A program made the position numbers and the translations under genes. From NCBI RefSeq assembly GCF_024699075.1, contig NZ_JAILQF010000283.1:1-15329 (forward strand): a stretch of 15,329 bases of DNA. Direction: 5' to 3'. This document shows, in pieces, positions 6,854-14,356 of the stretch (positions within the stretch are counted from its first letter, which is position 1; each line of letters begins with the position of its first letter). The notes under the pieces are model-generated. The model made no database searches. It saw nothing but the letters and a program-made list of their open reading frames with translations, and was not told the DNA's origin. Source of the stretch: Butyrivibrio sp. Its GTDB lineage: Bacteria > Bacillota_A > Clostridia > Lachnospirales > Lachnospiraceae.

Positions 6854-9382
6854 TAATACCGTGTCAAAAAGCTTTTCAAGATCCTCTGCACGCATAGGCT
6901 TTCCTCTCATGAATCCCTGCGTTGCATCGCATCCTACGCTCTTTAAGAAATCTTCCTGTTCTTTGGTCTCAACACCTTCTGCAACTACGTGATAATTTCT
7001 TGAATGAGCTATTTCAATGATTTTTTCTATCATGAACAGATTTTCCTTGGTAGGTTCTGTTCTAATAAGTGACTGATCAATCTTAAGGCCTGAGAACGGC
7101 AATCTGTTAAGATAACTAAGTGATGAATATCCGGTACCATAATCATCAATAGAAAGTCTTATGCCACTACTTGTAAAGGCATTAAAGTATTCTGTAGTAC
7201 GGCTTGATGTTGTAAGGAATGAACTCTCCGTGATCTCAATAACAATATATGAAGGATCCAGATCGTACTGGGCAAGCTTTTCAAATACATAATTAGGATA
7301 TCCTCTGTCATTAAGCTGTATATTGGAAAAGTTAATGGAAACTGCCGGAAGATCATACCCCTTTAAAAGCCAGTTATGCCACTGTTTAATCGTCTTCTCC
7401 GTTACAACCCTGTCTATTCTTATGATAGACATATTTTCTTCAGCTACCGGTATGAATTCTCCAGGACCTGCAATATTATTCTTAAGACGTATAAGAGCTT
7501 CCACCCCAAATAATTTATTGGTTCCTGTTATAAACTGAGGCTGATAGAATATCTCAAATCCATCATTGACCAAAGCTTCCTCTATTGTAGTCTTTATAGC
7601 ACGTCTTCTTATCTGCGCTTTACCCAGCTCAGTATTAAAGAAATAATAGTTATGGCGAAGCTTGTCCTTAGCATATCTCAAGGCTTCAGCAGCATTATTA
7701 AGAGCCTCGATACTGTCCATTTCAGGTGAACGCATTGCAGCTCCAACAGTTACATTTATAACCATCTGCTGAGTATCAGCTATTATGGGTGTGTCAAAAG
7801 AACCTATGATATTACGGCAATATTCTTCAATATTTTCAACGCTTGGATCTTTTATGATAACAATAAACTCATCTCCTCCAAGACGGCCTGTTATACCATT
7901 ACCGCTAAATAACTTTTTAAGGCGCAGAGCAGTTTCAACTATTACCTTATCTCCTATACTGTTACCATATAGATCATTAATGGATCTGAAATCATCTATA
8001 TCTACAAGGATAAGGCCATACTGGTTATTGTTACCTGACATCTTTCTAAATTGCCCATCAATATATCCCCTGTTAGGAAGTCCTGTGAGATAATCTGTAG
8101 AAAGAAATCGCTGCTGCCTGTGACTTTGAAATACAATTTCTATAATGATCGCAAGGATCACGAATATGAACGGAATAATAATCCCATAATAAGTCGCAAA
8201 GAATTCAGTAATGGAAAGAGGTGCATTCCTTACAACACTTCCAGAAGGAAGTGAAGACATACTGATACTATAGTGACTTAGAACCTCTTTATCATAAATT
8301 GGAATAGTCGGAGTTTCAGCTATCACATTTATTTCAGATGGAGCTCTTCCATTGATTATCTGCATAGCCATAAGAGCTGCCGTCTCGCCTGCTTTTACAC
8401 AGTCATAGACAATACCGCCTGCGACACCTGAACCGGTCAGATCATAAGCAAGGCAGAATACAGGAACAGATGAACACTCAGTAAGTATCACCGCATTATA
8501 TGAAAAGCTGTTGACCTGCCCATCCTTAGTCTCATATACATCGCTCATTATGACAGCGCAGTTGGAGTCCAGATTCTGAAGGATTTCTTTGACCTCATCC
8601 ATCTCCATCTCTGAAATATTAATATAGTTCCATTCAAGTTCACTATAATCATCCTCTATTTCAAGGAATTTAGAATAATCGAGTCTTCCAATATAACTGT
8701 TATCAACAACTACATACAGCTTATTTACTGAAGGAAGCATGCTGTGTATAGCACTGATATTACCTTCATAATCATAGTTTTCCGTGATTCCTATAACATT
8801 GTCATATTTGGCTGCATCATCCACATTATGCTGATCCTGAATACCCATATAGACTACCGGTGTATCTTCCATCAGTTCTTCATGATTTAAAAGAAAAGAA
8901 AGTGCAGCATCATCACAAGCTATTATACAACTGTATTTTTTGCCTCTTAAAAGCTTATTGGAAAGGTAAGAATAATAGATTGCTATATCTTCTTCTGAAT
9001 CATATCTCCTTGAATCCATGAATTCATAGCTTATATCAAAGCTGGATTCTGAAAGGATGTTACTTATTCCCTCTATTTCAGGTTGGACTATTGTATCACG
9101 CATGCTATAAGAACTTAGTACGAGAATGTCTATTTTACTTCCATCAGGAATTATTACGGCATCATCTGATGTATCTGCCTGATCTGATCTATCAGACTCA
9201 TCATCTTCTTCACTGCCTGTATCAAAAGAATCTTCATCATCATAAAAACCCGATACCACCCCAGCCTTTACAGATGACGTTCCTGCATATGAACGCACAC
9301 TCATAAAGCCTGTTCCAAAGATCAAAAACAGACATAGCAAAAAGCAGGTCATGAATCTTTTTACGATTATGAACTTTTTCAT
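6851..9382 (-). CDS. Membrane c-di-GMP enzyme: ABC-type substrate-binding sensor, GGDEF and EAL domains
   Basis: The product is 843 aa. An N-terminal hydrophobic segment (about 8-27) is followed by an Asp/Glu/Ser-rich stretch (48-76). Next is an extracytoplasmic domain (about 80-365) resembling ABC-transporter substrate-binding proteins of the ABC_sub_bind (PF04392) type, with DDAALSFLL, TPVVYMGI and GVAGGIVYD. A TM helix (about 400-418) leads to GGDEF (intact GGDEF at 502-506; no RxxD inhibitory site) and EAL. The EAL set is complete: EALIR (628-632), NFSN, EITES, DDYGTGYSS, LKID, AEGVE and QGFMRGKP. Both synthesis and hydrolysis of c-di-GMP are therefore possible, controlled by an extracellular ligand. 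The ATG at 9382 follows GAGG by 5 nt; a GTG two codons upstream is less likely. It heads the wall-hydrolase block. Confidence 0.93.
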   Translation of the reverse strand: MKKFIIVKRFMTCFLLCLFLIFGTGFMSVRSYAGTSSVKAGVVSGFYDDEDSFDTGSEEDDESDRSDQADTSDDAVIIPDGSKIDILVLSSYSMRDTIVQPEIEGISNILSESSFDISYEFMDSRRYDSEEDIAIYYSYLSNKLLRGKKYSCIIACDDAALSFLLNHEELMEDTPVVYMGIQDQHNVDDAAKYDNVIGITENYDYEGNISAIHSMLPSVNKLYVVVDNSYIGRLDYSKFLEIEDDYSELEWNYINISEMEMDEVKEILQNLDSNCAVIMSDVYETKDGQVNSFSYNAVILTECSSVPVFCLAYDLTGSGVAGGIVYDCVKAGETAALMAMQIINGRAPSEINVIAETPTIPIYDKEVLSHYSISMSSLPSGSVVRNAPLSITEFFATYYGIIIPFIFVILAIIIEIVFQSHRQQRFLSTDYLTGLPNRGYIDGQFRKMSGNNNQYGLILVDIDDFRSINDLYGNSIGDKVIVETALRLKKLFSGNGITGRLGGDEFIVIIKDPSVENIEEYCRNIIGSFDTPIIADTQQMVINVTVGAAMRSPEMDSIEALNNAAEALRYAKDKLRHNYYFFNTELGKAQIRRRAIKTTIEEALVNDGFEIFYQPQFITGTNKLFGVEALIRLKNNIAGPGEFIPVAEENMSIIRIDRVVTEKTIKQWHNWLLKGYDLPAVSINFSNIQLNDRGYPNYVFEKLAQYDLDPSYIVIEITESSFLTTSSRTTEYFNAFTSSGIRLSIDDYGTGYSSLSYLNRLPFSGLKIDQSLIRTEPTKENLFMIEKIIEIAHSRNYHVVAEGVETKEQEDFLKSVGCDATQGFMRGKPMRAEDLEKLFDTVL

Positions 9383-9405
9383 CGTCACCTCATAAGTCTT
9401 GTTAG

Positions 9406-9438
9406 GGAATAATCTATATTTATTTCGGATTATTATCC
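9406..9438. promoter_or_regulatory. Inverted repeat in the divergent promoter region
   Basis: AATAATC (9408-9414) is repeated inverted as GATTATT (9428-9434), and the outer GGA/TCC bases nearly extend the match. It lies just upstream of the GGDEF-EAL start and upstream of the plus-strand promoter. It is a possible operator, but it is AT-rich, so chance is a real alternative. No clear minus-strand promoter could be assigned. Confidence 0.3.
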
Positions 9439-9466
9439 ATTTTCTTTAGGATTTAATAAGTCGTTG

Positions 9467-9475
9467 TGATATGAT
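9467..9475 (+). promoter_or_regulatory. Candidate extended -10 promoter of the lyase gene
   Basis: TGA-TATGAT fits the TGn extended -10 pattern (5 of 6 in the -10). It predicts a start near 9482 and a leader of about 79 nt before the lyase ATG. No consensus -35 is seen. Confidence 0.45.
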
Positions 9476-9560
9476 TGTAATAGGGTTCAAAGGCTGTATT
9501 ACTGCCTTATAGAGTTTCCTTAAAGCAAACAGACTACTAATAAATAAAAGGGGTTAAATA

Positions 9561-11414
9561 ATGGAATATTTATATAAAAATACACTTTCTAAAATTAATA
9601 CCCTCCATAACTTATCAGATCTTTGGGAAGGCATAACCAATAATATTACTGATGACGCCAGTAAATATCTTATAGAAGAAGCCAATAAATATCTTAACTT
9701 CTCCTTTGAGCCTATTCCTGCAACACTATTCATGGAATTCAAAAGGACCGGCAACAGAGTACATTTTGAAGATGTATATTTTGGCAAAAGACGTGCACTT
9801 AATGCCCTTGTACTTGGTGAAATCTGTGAGGATAAAGGAAGATTCCTAGACGATATAATAAACGGAATCTACAGTATATGCGAAGAAAGTGCCTGGCAGC
9901 TTCCTGCCCATAATTCATATAAGCGCGACACTCCTCAAAACATACTTCCTGATACAGACAGACCAATTATCGAACTCTTTGCCTGTGAAACAGGAGCACA
10001 GCTTGCCACTATCTCCTATATACTAAAAGACAAGCTTGACAATGTATCAGATGAAATCTGCCATCGCATAAATTCAGAACTTAAAAAACGCATTATAAAG
10101 CCTTATCTTAATGAACACTTCTGGTGGATGGGCAGAGAAGATGAGCCTATGTGCAACTGGACAATCTGGTGTACCCAGAATATTCTACTTACAGCAGCTC
10201 AGATGAATGAAAAAGACATACCATTAAATGCTATTATAGACAAAGCTACAGAATCTGTAGACTATTTTCTCAAGGATTACGGTATTGATGGCTGCTGCGA
10301 TGAAGGAGCCATGTACTATCATCATGCAGGCCTTTGCATGTATATAACCACAAAACTTCTTGACCTCATGACAGACGGCGCTTTCAAAGACTGTATGTAT
10401 GATAACAAGGTTAAGAATATAGCTGAATATATATCAAATGTACATGTTCACGGCAGATACTACCTCAACTACGCTGACTGCGCTCCTATTCTAGAGCCTG
10501 CAGGAGCAAGAGAATATCTCTTTGGCCAAATGGTTGATAGTTCTGCCCTTATGTCCTATGCAGCACTTGATTTTGCTAATTCAATGAAAGACCAAGACGC
10601 GCATTATCTAAAGGATGAGATCAATCTCTCCTATAGACTACTTACTATAATGCATGAAAAAGAGATAATAGACTATGCCCAAAAGCATCCTAAGCAGATC
10701 CCTGCAGGCAATGTCTACTACGAAAGTGCAGGCGTATTTGTAACAAGAAAGGGTGATATAACCCTGTCTGTAAAAGCAGGTGACAACGATGACAGCCATA
10801 ACCACAACGATACAGGAAGTATAATACTCTATGCAGGTAATAGACCTGCCCTCATAGACGTAGGTGTTGAAAGCTATACAGCCAAGACCTTTTCTGACAG
10901 ACGCTATGAGATATGGACCATGCAGTCAGGCTATCATAACCTCCCGACAATAGGTGGATATGACCAGCTTCCGGGAGCCTCTTACCATGCAAGTAATGTC
11001 AAAGTATCAGATGATCTTACAACCATAGAACTGGACATCAAAAATGCATACCCTTCCGAATGCAAACTGCATTCATACAAAAGGTATGCATCAATTGAAT
11101 CACCTAAATATGATAATGCTCTTATCATAAAGGACAATTGGGAATTCGATAAAGATGCCGAAAATACCAACATCATCTTAAACTTCATGACCTACGAAAA
11201 GCCAGAAGTAACAATAAATGATGATTCCTCAAAAGCTAGCCTTTTCAAGATTGGTGATCTATGCACCTTTAAATTATACGGTGTATGCAAATATGAAATA
11301 GAATCAATACCTGTAACAGACGAGCGTCTTCAAAAGACCTGGAAGCATGATATCTACAGAGTCCGCTTCTATATAGCTCCGGATGTCAGTGAATTCATGC
11401 TTAAATCTGTGTAA
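9561..11414 (+). CDS. Heparinase II/III-like polysaccharide lyase family protein, no signal peptide
   Basis: This 617-aa protein has the two-part build of heparinase II/III-type lyases. The alpha-helical N-terminal part (to about 375) carries MCNWTIW (197-203, with N199) and DEGAMYYHHAG (247-257, candidate catalytic Tyr/His). The C-terminal beta-rich part has the PF07940 signature SHNHNDTGS (412-420) then ALIDVG (430-435), plus SGYHNLPTIGG (456-466). Relatives cleave uronic-acid-containing polymers or oligosaccharides by beta-elimination; the substrate is not predictable here. The N-terminus (MEYLYKNTLSK) has no signal sequence, so it probably acts in the cytoplasm on imported oligosaccharides. 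AAGGGG lies 7 nt before the ATG. The stop is 2 bp from that of the convergent minus-strand gene, with no terminator between them. Confidence 0.85.
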   Translation: MEYLYKNTLSKINTLHNLSDLWEGITNNITDDASKYLIEEANKYLNFSFEPIPATLFMEFKRTGNRVHFEDVYFGKRRALNALVLGEICEDKGRFLDDIINGIYSICEESAWQLPAHNSYKRDTPQNILPDTDRPIIELFACETGAQLATISYILKDKLDNVSDEICHRINSELKKRIIKPYLNEHFWWMGREDEPMCNWTIWCTQNILLTAAQMNEKDIPLNAIIDKATESVDYFLKDYGIDGCCDEGAMYYHHAGLCMYITTKLLDLMTDGAFKDCMYDNKVKNIAEYISNVHVHGRYYLNYADCAPILEPAGAREYLFGQMVDSSALMSYAALDFANSMKDQDAHYLKDEINLSYRLLTIMHEKEIIDYAQKHPKQIPAGNVYYESAGVFVTRKGDITLSVKAGDNDDSHNHNDTGSIILYAGNRPALIDVGVESYTAKTFSDRRYEIWTMQSGYHNLPTIGGYDQLPGASYHASNVKVSDDLTTIELDIKNAYPSECKLHSYKRYASIESPKYDNALIIKDNWEFDKDAENTNIILNFMTYEKPEVTINDDSSKASLFKIGDLCTFKLYGVCKYEIESIPVTDERLQKTWKHDIYRVRFYIAPDVSEFMLKSV

Positions 11415-11416
11415 TC

Positions 11417-12214
11417 TTATCTAAGGACCATGTCTCCATTGTTCCTTAACATGCTGCGAAGACTTATGATACGATCCCAGTTGCCATCAGATTCCGTAGC
11501 CGGAATCCAGCACTTGCCCTGAAGATAGATATAGTGATAGTAATAATACATATCACGTTCAAGCCTCTCTGTAGAAAGACCAAAGAGCTTGGAAAATCTA
11601 TCTATGGCTGGGATCTCTTCTTCTGTATACATAACAGCCATAGCACCACTTTCAAGCATAGGAAGAATATGATTCTTGGCATAGTCAAAGCCTTCATCCC
11701 ATGAACGATTCTCATCATTGTCTATACCACGTGCAGGACTGTAACCACTTCCAGCTTCATCCAGAATAGATTTTATAGCATCAAGACTTGCAATATTGGT
11801 ATTAGAAGAAAGATTAGCTATAAAATTGCGGAACATGGTAAGCGTCTGAGTATCATCTGCTACAGATGCAAACCACATCTTACCATTTTCATCATCAAGA
11901 ACTATAGCCTTGTTATAGGTATAAACTTCGTCGCCGCTACATCTTGATGCAGTCTGTGAATAGCATATATTCTGGGAAATTGCACGAGAGTCTTTCATGT
12001 TATGAATACATGCATTTAATATAGCTACCATGTACTTGGTATCTACTATAAGCATAAAGGGAAGCTTGGACTTACTGACCCCTACAGCATCTATAGTAAA
12101 TCTACCTTCAGATATAGGCTCTTCAAGTGCAACAAGAATTCCTTTTCTTATTACTTCTTCACTCTTGTCAGTACGGGTAATCTTTAAATATGTATTAGAA
12201 GACATGTAATCCAT
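11417..12214 (-). CDS. Uncharacterised 265-aa protein
   Basis: I do not recognise this protein. It has no signal peptide or membrane segment, so it is probably cytoplasmic. Visible features are a mixed alpha/beta N-terminal half (about 1-150), with KMWFASVADDTQTLTMFRNF resembling a small ligand- or nucleic-acid-binding fold. An acidic and Gly-containing stretch follows (SGYSPARGIDNDENRSWDEG, about 155-175). The helical C-terminal part is rich in aromatic residues (RDMYYYYHYIYLQGKCWIP). The ATG follows GGAAGG by 5 nt, so translation is likely. Codon use matches its neighbours. It converges on the lyase gene with a 2-bp gap, and its other side is a 352-bp gene-free region. Confidence 0.8.
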   Translation of the reverse strand: MDYMSSNTYLKITRTDKSEEVIRKGILVALEEPISEGRFTIDAVGVSKSKLPFMLIVDTKYMVAILNACIHNMKDSRAISQNICYSQTASRCSGDEVYTYNKAIVLDDENGKMWFASVADDTQTLTMFRNFIANLSSNTNIASLDAIKSILDEAGSGYSPARGIDNDENRSWDEGFDYAKNHILPMLESGAMAVMYTEEEIPAIDRFSKLFGLSTERLERDMYYYYHYIYLQGKCWIPATESDGNWDRIISLRSMLRNNGDMVLR

Positions 12215-12381
12215 AGAAACCTTCCCCTTCCTAGGAATATCAAAAAGTTTTAACTATATCTACTCCCACATAATAATCTATCAAAACCACAATGCATGCG
12301 GTCCTACCGTTTTTTATCAAACACAGGATATCTAATATAATAATAACACATCCTGCCATGTTATTGTAAAAAGACAAATAA

Positions 12382-12422
12382 AAAAATCGGGAAATCGCAC
12401 ACGTTGTGGATTCCCGATTTTT
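12382..12422 (+). terminator. Strong bidirectional-type terminator hairpin between divergent genes
   Basis: AAAAATCGGGAA (12382-12393) is the perfect 12-bp complement of TTCCCGATTTTT (12411-12422), with T5 at the 3' side and A5 at the 5' side, so it can work in both directions. No gene points into it from the immediate surroundings. The nearest plus-strand gene upstream is the lyase, whose transcript would have to cross the whole 265-aa gene in antisense. Confidence 0.7.
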
Positions 12423-12525
12423 AGGCTTAAATAATATGGATACCCAATGCACCCAACTATAAGCACACCGGCTTATGCTATTTAGTTTTTACTCATTTTA
12501 TCAAGAGCTACTCCAAATACTTCTG

Positions 12526-12531
12526 TATAAT
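12526..12531 (+). promoter_or_regulatory. -10 element of the AraC-GGDEF gene
   Basis: A perfect TATAAT occurs 36 nt before the ATG and predicts a start near 12538. A clear -35 at 16-18 nt is missing, which fits a promoter that needs an activator or is weak. Confidence 0.5.
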
Positions 12532-12535
12532 AAAA

Positions 12536-12549
12536 TTACGATATCGTAA
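12536..12549. promoter_or_regulatory. 14-bp perfect palindrome at the predicted start site
   Basis: TTACGATATCGTAA reads the same on both strands and begins 4 bp after the TATAAT. Its place over the start site suits an operator for a dimeric repressor, possibly autoregulatory, or a short hairpin at the mRNA 5' end. The site ends 6 nt before AAAGGA. Confidence 0.45.
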
Positions 12550-12566
12550 CAGAAAGGACCAAGAGC

Positions 12567-13403
12567 ATGGAAAATATTCAGCTGCTTATAGAAGCTATGG
12601 AATATATAGAAGACAATCTATCCCAGCCGCTTAAAACAGATACTATTGCTGATCATTTGTACTGCTCAAAGTCTACTATTGAGAAGCTTTTCAGGTACAT
12701 TAACAACATCAGTATCAGGGATTATATAATTCGAAGGCGTATGAGTAAGGCCTCAAAAGAGATTGTCCATAATCCGGAAAAGTCCTTGCTTAATATTGGT
12801 TTGGACTATGGTTATAGCAGCAATGAAGCCTTTTCAAGAGCTTTCTACAGCGTATGGCAAGTCTCACCTTCGGAGTTTAGAAATAATCCCTCTGAATTTG
12901 AACTGTTTCCCGGTTACAAACTTGACCGGGAGCTAATGGAGGAAAAGACAATGACTGATAGGAAAAAGATTGATATAAGTAAGCTTTATGATTGCATCAA
13001 AGAAAGAAAAGGCTGTTATCTGGTGCTTGGTGATATCAAGAGCCTTATTCCAATAAATGAGATTTCTCATAAAGCAGGAGATCTGGCAATAATAACTGCC
13101 ATGAAGCGCATGGAGCAAGCATCCGGCGATGAGGATATCGTTTTTCGTATTGGTGGTGATGAATTCGTGATCCTGACAAATTCCAAGGATGAAGACTACG
13201 CAAGAAGTATATGCGAAAAGATCATCAGCCACAATGAAGAGGCTATATCCTGGAATGGACAAGATATTCCGCTCTCATTGTATGTAAAATTAGTGCGTTA
13301 TGAAGGTGGAACAGCTCTCCGATATTCTGAGTTTTTCACAATGCTTCAGAATGAGCTTAGTGAAGAATTCAAGAACCAGTATTCTGACAGACTTTCCGAT
13401 TAA
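12567..13403 (+). CDS. AraC-family DNA-binding domain fused to a short GGDEF domain
   Basis: The product is 278 aa. Residues 5-106 are a two-helix-turn-helix AraC/XylS domain, ending in the conserved stretch IGLDYGYSSNEAFSRAF then QVSPSEFR. A linker leads to a GGDEF-like domain (about 140-270) with intact FRIGGDEFVIL (193-203). The upstream nucleotide/metal loop is degenerate: LGDIKSLIPINEISHKAGD keeps D156 and N164 but replaces the second Asp and the Phe-Lys, and is one residue shorter than usual. The usual DxLTGLxNR entry motif is absent. It may be a GTP- or c-di-GMP-sensing regulator rather than an active cyclase. AAAGGA lies 8 nt before the ATG. It is monocistronic, ending at a hairpin. 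Confidence 0.87.
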   Translation: MENIQLLIEAMEYIEDNLSQPLKTDTIADHLYCSKSTIEKLFRYINNISIRDYIIRRRMSKASKEIVHNPEKSLLNIGLDYGYSSNEAFSRAFYSVWQVSPSEFRNNPSEFELFPGYKLDRELMEEKTMTDRKKIDISKLYDCIKERKGCYLVLGDIKSLIPINEISHKAGDLAIITAMKRMEQASGDEDIVFRIGGDEFVILTNSKDEDYARSICEKIISHNEEAISWNGQDIPLSLYVKLVRYEGGTALRYSEFFTMLQNELSEEFKNQYSDRLSD

Positions 13404-13410
13404 TGATTTA

Positions 13411-13439
13411 AACCTCTATATCATTTTGATATAGAGGTT
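13411..13439. terminator. Shared terminator hairpin between convergent genes
   Basis: A 12-bp perfect stem (AACCTCTATATC with GATATAGAGGTT) closes a 5-nt loop, 7 nt after the AraC-GGDEF stop. T-rich but broken tails exist on both sides, so it probably serves the plus-strand regulator and, more distantly, the minus-strand anti-sigma-like gene. Confidence 0.7.
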
Positions 13440-13453
13440 ATTCATGTAATCTT

Positions 13454-13552
13454 TTACAAGTGTATATCTGCATTCCTCTTTGCAGATGCGTCTTCATCTC
13501 TAAAGAATTCAAGTGGTCTTGCGTTCTTTATTGAAGCAACAATAGAATCTTC
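13454..13552 (-). other. In-frame 32-codon extension past the anti-sigma-like gene's TAG
   Basis: Directly after the TAG at 13553-13555 the same frame stays open for 32 codons to a TAA. It encodes EDSIVASIKNARPLEFF then RDEDASAKRNADIHL, a protein-like composition, but has no Met. It could be a remnant of a deleted gene, a former longer C-terminus cut by a nonsense change, or simply 3' UTR. I do not recognise it. Confidence 0.3.
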
Positions 13553-14341
13553 CTAATTATTGCTTGCATTAATAATTTCTTCTGCCATATCCATCATTTC
13601 ATCTGCATCCATTGGAGTATCGAAAGAAAGAATACAATAGTCCACTTCACCCATCACAAAACTAACCGTGCTACACATTTTTGTTTCTCTTTCATCACTA
13701 CCATCACTAATAAAGAAATGCGGATCATTAGCATCCCTTTCTTTTTCTTCGTCTGTCAAAACCTCGCCAACGGGAACAAACAGATATTCATCACAACTAT
13801 AATAAACATCTACATCTCCAACCTTTCGGCTATCTAAGGCATCCTTTGAGATGTCGCCACCACCCATACTCTTTGGATCCATATAGATTGCAACGTATGG
13901 TTCATTCTCTTTAACATAATTCATGCTTATGCCTTTGTAAGACAGAAGATCATTAAAATTATCATCCTGTGTAGTAGATTCGCCTATTTCCATATAATCA
14001 AACTCATAGCCATTAGAAAATGATTCTACAGCGATAATATCCAGTTCCGCCTGCTGTTCAAGCTTTTCAAGATCACCAAAATTTCTTGTTCGTGTTTCAA
14101 TTTTATTATGACTAACTACGCCTGTCGCAATTCCAGTAGCTGCTGCTGTCACCCCAAATACCATTATGCATGCAGCAACTATTATCGCCGTTTTCCTTAC
14201 TCCAATTCTTTTTTTCATCGTGCCTTCCTTTCTGATCGGACTAATCTTAGTTAAATTCGATATCATCTTTTCTTTTTTGTCATCAGAAAGACTGATAAGG
14301 CTCATAGATTCAATATACTCTTTATTTCTATATTCACTCAT
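13553..14341 (-). CDS. Single-TM anti-sigma-factor-like protein
   Basis: The product is 262 aa. A short cytoplasmic N-terminus (1-48, charged) is followed by one TM helix (about 51-73, TAIIVAACIMVFGVTAAATG) and a long, acidic outer domain (about 80-262). The outer domain is not recognised in detail; it resembles DUF4179-type proteins that follow ECF sigma genes in Firmicutes. Gene order (15 nt after the sigma gene, same strand) and topology support a role in holding the sigma factor until an envelope signal arrives. No HxxxCxxC zinc anti-sigma motif is present. AAGGAG lies 7 nt before the ATG. The TAG stop is followed by an open in-frame stretch. Confidence 0.75.
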   Translation of the reverse strand: MSEYRNKEYIESMSLISLSDDKKEKMISNLTKISPIRKEGTMKKRIGVRKTAIIVAACIMVFGVTAAATGIATGVVSHNKIETRTRNFGDLEKLEQQAELDIIAVESFSNGYEFDYMEIGESTTQDDNFNDLLSYKGISMNYVKENEPYVAIYMDPKSMGGGDISKDALDSRKVGDVDVYYSCDEYLFVPVGEVLTDEEKERDANDPHFFISDGSDERETKMCSTVSFVMGEVDYCILSFDTPMDADEMMDMAEEIINASNN

Positions 14342-14356
14342 GTCGATTCTCCTTGC

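Larger units (their letters stand above)
12215..12566. other. Gene-free divergent intergenic region
   Basis: This 352-bp AT-rich stretch separates the 265-aa gene from the AraC-GGDEF gene. It holds a weak hairpin with a T6 tail (12299-12315, 4-bp CGGT/ACCG stem), a CAGGAT/ATCCTG inverted repeat around 12324-12355, a strong terminator-like hairpin (12382-12422) and the AraC-gene promoter with a palindrome. A minus-strand open frame crosses it (12240-12452) but runs through the terminator hairpin and has no support. Confidence 0.6.

Noticed and set aside
6790..6891. N-terminal extension of the GHL10-amidase from GTG at 6891 (633 aa)
   Set aside because: The extra 34 residues overlap the preceding gene and the intergenic hairpin, and they would push the signal peptide away from the N-terminus.
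12240..12452. 70-codon minus-strand open frame in the divergent intergenic region
   Set aside because: It reads straight through a perfect 12-bp terminator hairpin, has no ribosome binding site and its peptide matches nothing recognisable.
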